Shown piece by piece: positions 30,346-32,989 of a stretch of 32,989 bases of DNA. Position numbers and translations under genes: made by a program. Under the pieces are notes generated by a model. It saw only the letters and a program-made list of their open reading frames with translations. It did not search any database and was not told the origin of the DNA. Origin of the DNA: Patescibacteria group bacterium UBA6489. GTDB lineage: Bacteria; Patescibacteriota; Gracilibacteria; BD1-5; UBA6164. Within the stretch, counting starts at the first letter, position 1; every line of letters begins with the position of its first letter. The stretch lies in the NCBI GenBank assembly GCA_002435385.1, contig DJMN01000006.1, forward strand, positions 1-32,989, written 5' to 3'.

Positions 30346-32989
30346 TTAGTTTATATGTATGGTCCCATTTTCTCAGTTCTGAGCAAGATTATAACCAACT
30401 CAAGGATCTACATAGGTAGAAGGAAAAGGAGTTCAGGAAGAGTTATAATATAGAGCAATTCTTCACCCAGCACCTCAACCTCAAGAATAATTAGCATAAC
30501 CTCAATTAGCAGAAATAGATCAATTTCATGCTAGATAATTAGTATCAATCCAAATAGAACCACCAGCACCACCACCAGACCAACTACTTATACCATTATA
30601 TCAATTTGCATTAATTGTTCCATTAATAGTAGTATTTCAAGAAATAATAAGTTTAATTAAACCACCTCAAGAACCTCAACCACTATATCCTCAACCGCTT
30701 CATAGATCATTAGGATATTCCTCGCTTCCATAATTTGTTCCTCATGCAACAGAGTAATAAGTACTTCATCAATAACCTCAATAACCTCCTCCACCACCAT
30801 CCCGTCCAGTTGCACCAGCACCTAATCATTGTTGATGAACGTATCATTTTCCACCAACATCTATACTTCATCAGGAATCAATAGTAAGATTAGAAGCAAT
30901 TATATTTAACACATATTCTTTAGTAGAGGAATTAGCTGAATGAGTTATTGTACCTCAGCTTTTAACTATTATATCAACGTTAGGCATATTGAATTCAGAT
31001 ATTTCATCTAATAAAACATTAGCAGTATCAATATTAAATATAGATGAAACTATAACATTATTTAGTTTTCAAACATAAGCACCTTGTCCTACATATATAT
31101 TTTTAACAGAGGTAATTCTGTTTTCAAGTTCAGTAAGAGTAGAGGTAATGGTTGGTGTTGAAGTATTTCTAACATAAAGATACTCAGAAGTATCAGAGCT
31201 GTTATAGGTGTATAGAGTACCAACTCCTCAGTTTTTAGCGAGGTTATAACCAACTCAAGGATTTGTAGAAATGGAAGCAAGGGACATTGAAGATGAATTG
31301 TAATATAAAGCAATTCTTCATCCAGCACCTCAACCTCAAGAATAATTAGCATTACCTCAATTAGCAGAAATAGTTCAATTTCATGCTAGAGAGTTTGTAT
31401 TAATCCAGATAGAACCACCAGCACCACCACCAGACCAACTACTTGTACCATTATATCAATTTACATTAATAGTTCAGTTAATAGTAGTAGTTCAAGAAAT
31501 AGTAAGTTTAATTGCTCCACCTCAAGAACCTCAACCACTATACCCTCAACCGCTTCATATATTATTAGGTTCTTTTATGCTACCATAACCAGTACCTCAG
31601 GCAACAGAATAGTAAGTACTACCTCAATTACCTCAGTATGCTCATCCTCCTCAATCATATCATGTAAGTCAGACACCAGGTCATTTTTGTTTAGCATATC
31701 ATTTTCATGCAACATTAATACTTCATCATGAATCTATAGTCATATTAGAAGCTATTATATCAACTTTGTATTCTTCTGTATTAGAATTATAATCATGAGT
31801 GATAATTCATCAGTTATTAACATAAAGAGAAGCATTAGGAATATTAAGTTCTCATAGCATATAGGTTCAATATCATACATACATATAATCTAAAGTACTT
31901 AGTGTAGATGTAATTTCTGTGAATGTTTCAGTAGTACTAGAATTTGTTGTTCTAACATAGAGATATTCAGAAGTATCAGAACTGTTATAGGTGTATAGAG
32001 TACCAACTCCTCAGTTTTCAGCACTATTATAACCAATTCAAGGATTTGTAAAAATGGAAGGAAGGGACATTGAAGATGAATTGTAGTATAAAGCAATTCT
32101 TCATCACCCACCTCAACCTCAAGAATAATTAGCATTACCTCAATTAGCAGAAATAGTTCAATTTCATGCTAGAGAGTTTGTATTAATCCAAATAGAACCA
32201 CCAGCACCACCACCAGACCAGCTACTTGTACCACTATATCAACTAGCATTAATATTTCAGTTAACAGTAGTAGTTCAAGAAATAACAAGTTTAATTGCTC
32301 CACCTCAGGAACCTCAACCACTATACCCTCAACCGCTTCATATATTATTAGGTTCTTTTATACTACCATAACCAATACCTCAGGCAACAGAATAATATGT
32401 ACTACCTCAATTACCTCAATAAGCACCACCACCTCCATCCCGTCCAGTTGCACCAGCTCAAGGCCCTTGCTGTTTAGCATACCCCTTACCACTAACATTA
32501 ATACTACCACCAGAATCCACAGTAAGATTAGAAGCAACTAAACTAAGAGCATTAACTTTAGAAGTTGAATTACTACTATGAGTAATCATATCTCAACTAT
32601 AAACATGAATCTCAGAATTCACAGTAAGAGTTCATAAACCAGATAAATTTAAATTAGAAGTATTATTCTCACCAAGAGCCAAACTCCAAACCTCAACCCC
32701 TCAAGAAGTATCAAGATTAACAGTAACATTAGAATCAATAATAACATTATCAGATACCTCAGGAACTCTACCTAAATCCCAATTACTAGAATCACTCCAA
32801 GAAACTCAATCTCAAGAACCATTCCAAGTAATAATTCATTCAGTAACACAAGTATCTCAAGAACCCTTAACATAACCAGTATTACACTTCCAACTACAAT
32901 CAGCAGTAGCAGAGTCATCAAAAGTCCAAACCTGACCAGTGGAAGTAGGGGTTCATTCATTAAACACAGCATTATCAATAGTAGGCTGA
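30346..32989 (-). CDS. Second giant repeat protein, C-terminal part (cut by right edge)
   Basis: About 881 codons are in the window; the start lies beyond 32989. It is a paralog of the protein at 22094-29506. At the edge it reads QPTIDNAVFNEGTPTSTGQV, a Cys module; then a Trp/Asn-rich segment and beta repeats with YNSSSMSLPSIFTNPGIGYN-like blocks. Repeat landmarks start at 30481, 31336 and 32119, so units are 855 and 783 bp. The protein stops mid-repeat (DPGVGYNLAQNGENG, then TIHIN), just where a repeat would go on. The missing N-terminus is expected to have the same pilin leader. Confidence 0.85.
30481..32440 (-). repeat. Tandem repeats of the second giant gene
   Basis: The stretches around 31330-31660 and 32110-32440 are nearly identical DNA, more alike to each other than to the repeats of the first giant gene. 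This suggests recent duplication or gene conversion within the gene. Confidence 0.8.

Noticed and set aside
1..32989. tRNA genes, including a tRNA-Gly with UCA anticodon
   Set aside because: I saw no cloverleaf or TTCRANNC arm anywhere; a tRNAscan run on the whole genome is needed to find the decoding tRNA.

Overview
ORGANISM. The window is AT-rich and reads through only if UGA is translated as glycine (genetic code 25). With UGA as a stop, nearly every gene breaks into pieces; with UGA as Gly, full-length and recognisable proteins appear. The clearest case is the MutS Walker A motif GPNMGGKST at 17881, where three of the four glycines are TGA. Known lineages with this code are Absconditabacteria (SR1) and Gracilibacteria (BD1-5/GN02) of the Patescibacteria/CPR. 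I cannot tell which from the sequence. All coordinates below assume code 25, with TAA and TAG as the only stops.

LAYOUT. 1-4172: a small membrane protein on +, then on - a nucleotidyltransferase, a CcdA-type electron carrier, and an MsrA-thioredoxin-MsrB fusion. 4427-5268: a 54-bp perfect palindrome, a gene remnant, and an IS200/IS605-type element whose transposase itself uses TGA=Gly. 5324-8501 (+): RdgB/HAM1 pyrophosphatase, a 449-aa beta-solenoid repeat protein, and a DUF21/CBS membrane protein, which meets a convergent EAL-domain protein (8498-9556, -). 9665-9895 (-): a small Cys-rich protein. 10082-13343 (+): two pilin-like genes, the second carrying ten RCC1-like repeats. 13346-17018 (-): a SulP transporter and a membrane protein of a type common in CPR genomes. 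17233-18645 (+): an N-terminally short MutS. 18646-19750: two small secreted-protein genes on - that use no TGA codon, separated by a second copy of the mutS 3' tail. 20228-21841 (-): CTP synthase. 22094-29506 (-): a 2470-aa pilin-tethered giant protein with 263-aa repeats. 29630-30187 (-): a lipoprotein. 30346-32989 (-): the C-terminal part of a second giant protein that runs off the right edge.

HOW IT FITS TOGETHER. The main theme is a cell-surface system. At least three proteins (10082, 11091, 29506-) share a class III (type IV pilin-like) leader followed by about 270 residues of a common globular domain. They then diverge: nothing further in the first, a beta-propeller in the second, and Cys modules plus long Gly-rich beta repeats in the third. 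The partial giant gene at the right edge is a paralog of the third. The disulfide-repair/methionine-sulfoxide-repair pair (CcdA plus Msr fusion) would maintain such exported proteins. An EAL protein, the usual partner of c-di-GMP-controlled pili, lies nearby. The 18.6-19.7 kb cassettes look recently acquired from an organism that reads UGA as stop. Many gene ends, especially convergent ones, are closed by perfect or near-perfect palindromic terminators.
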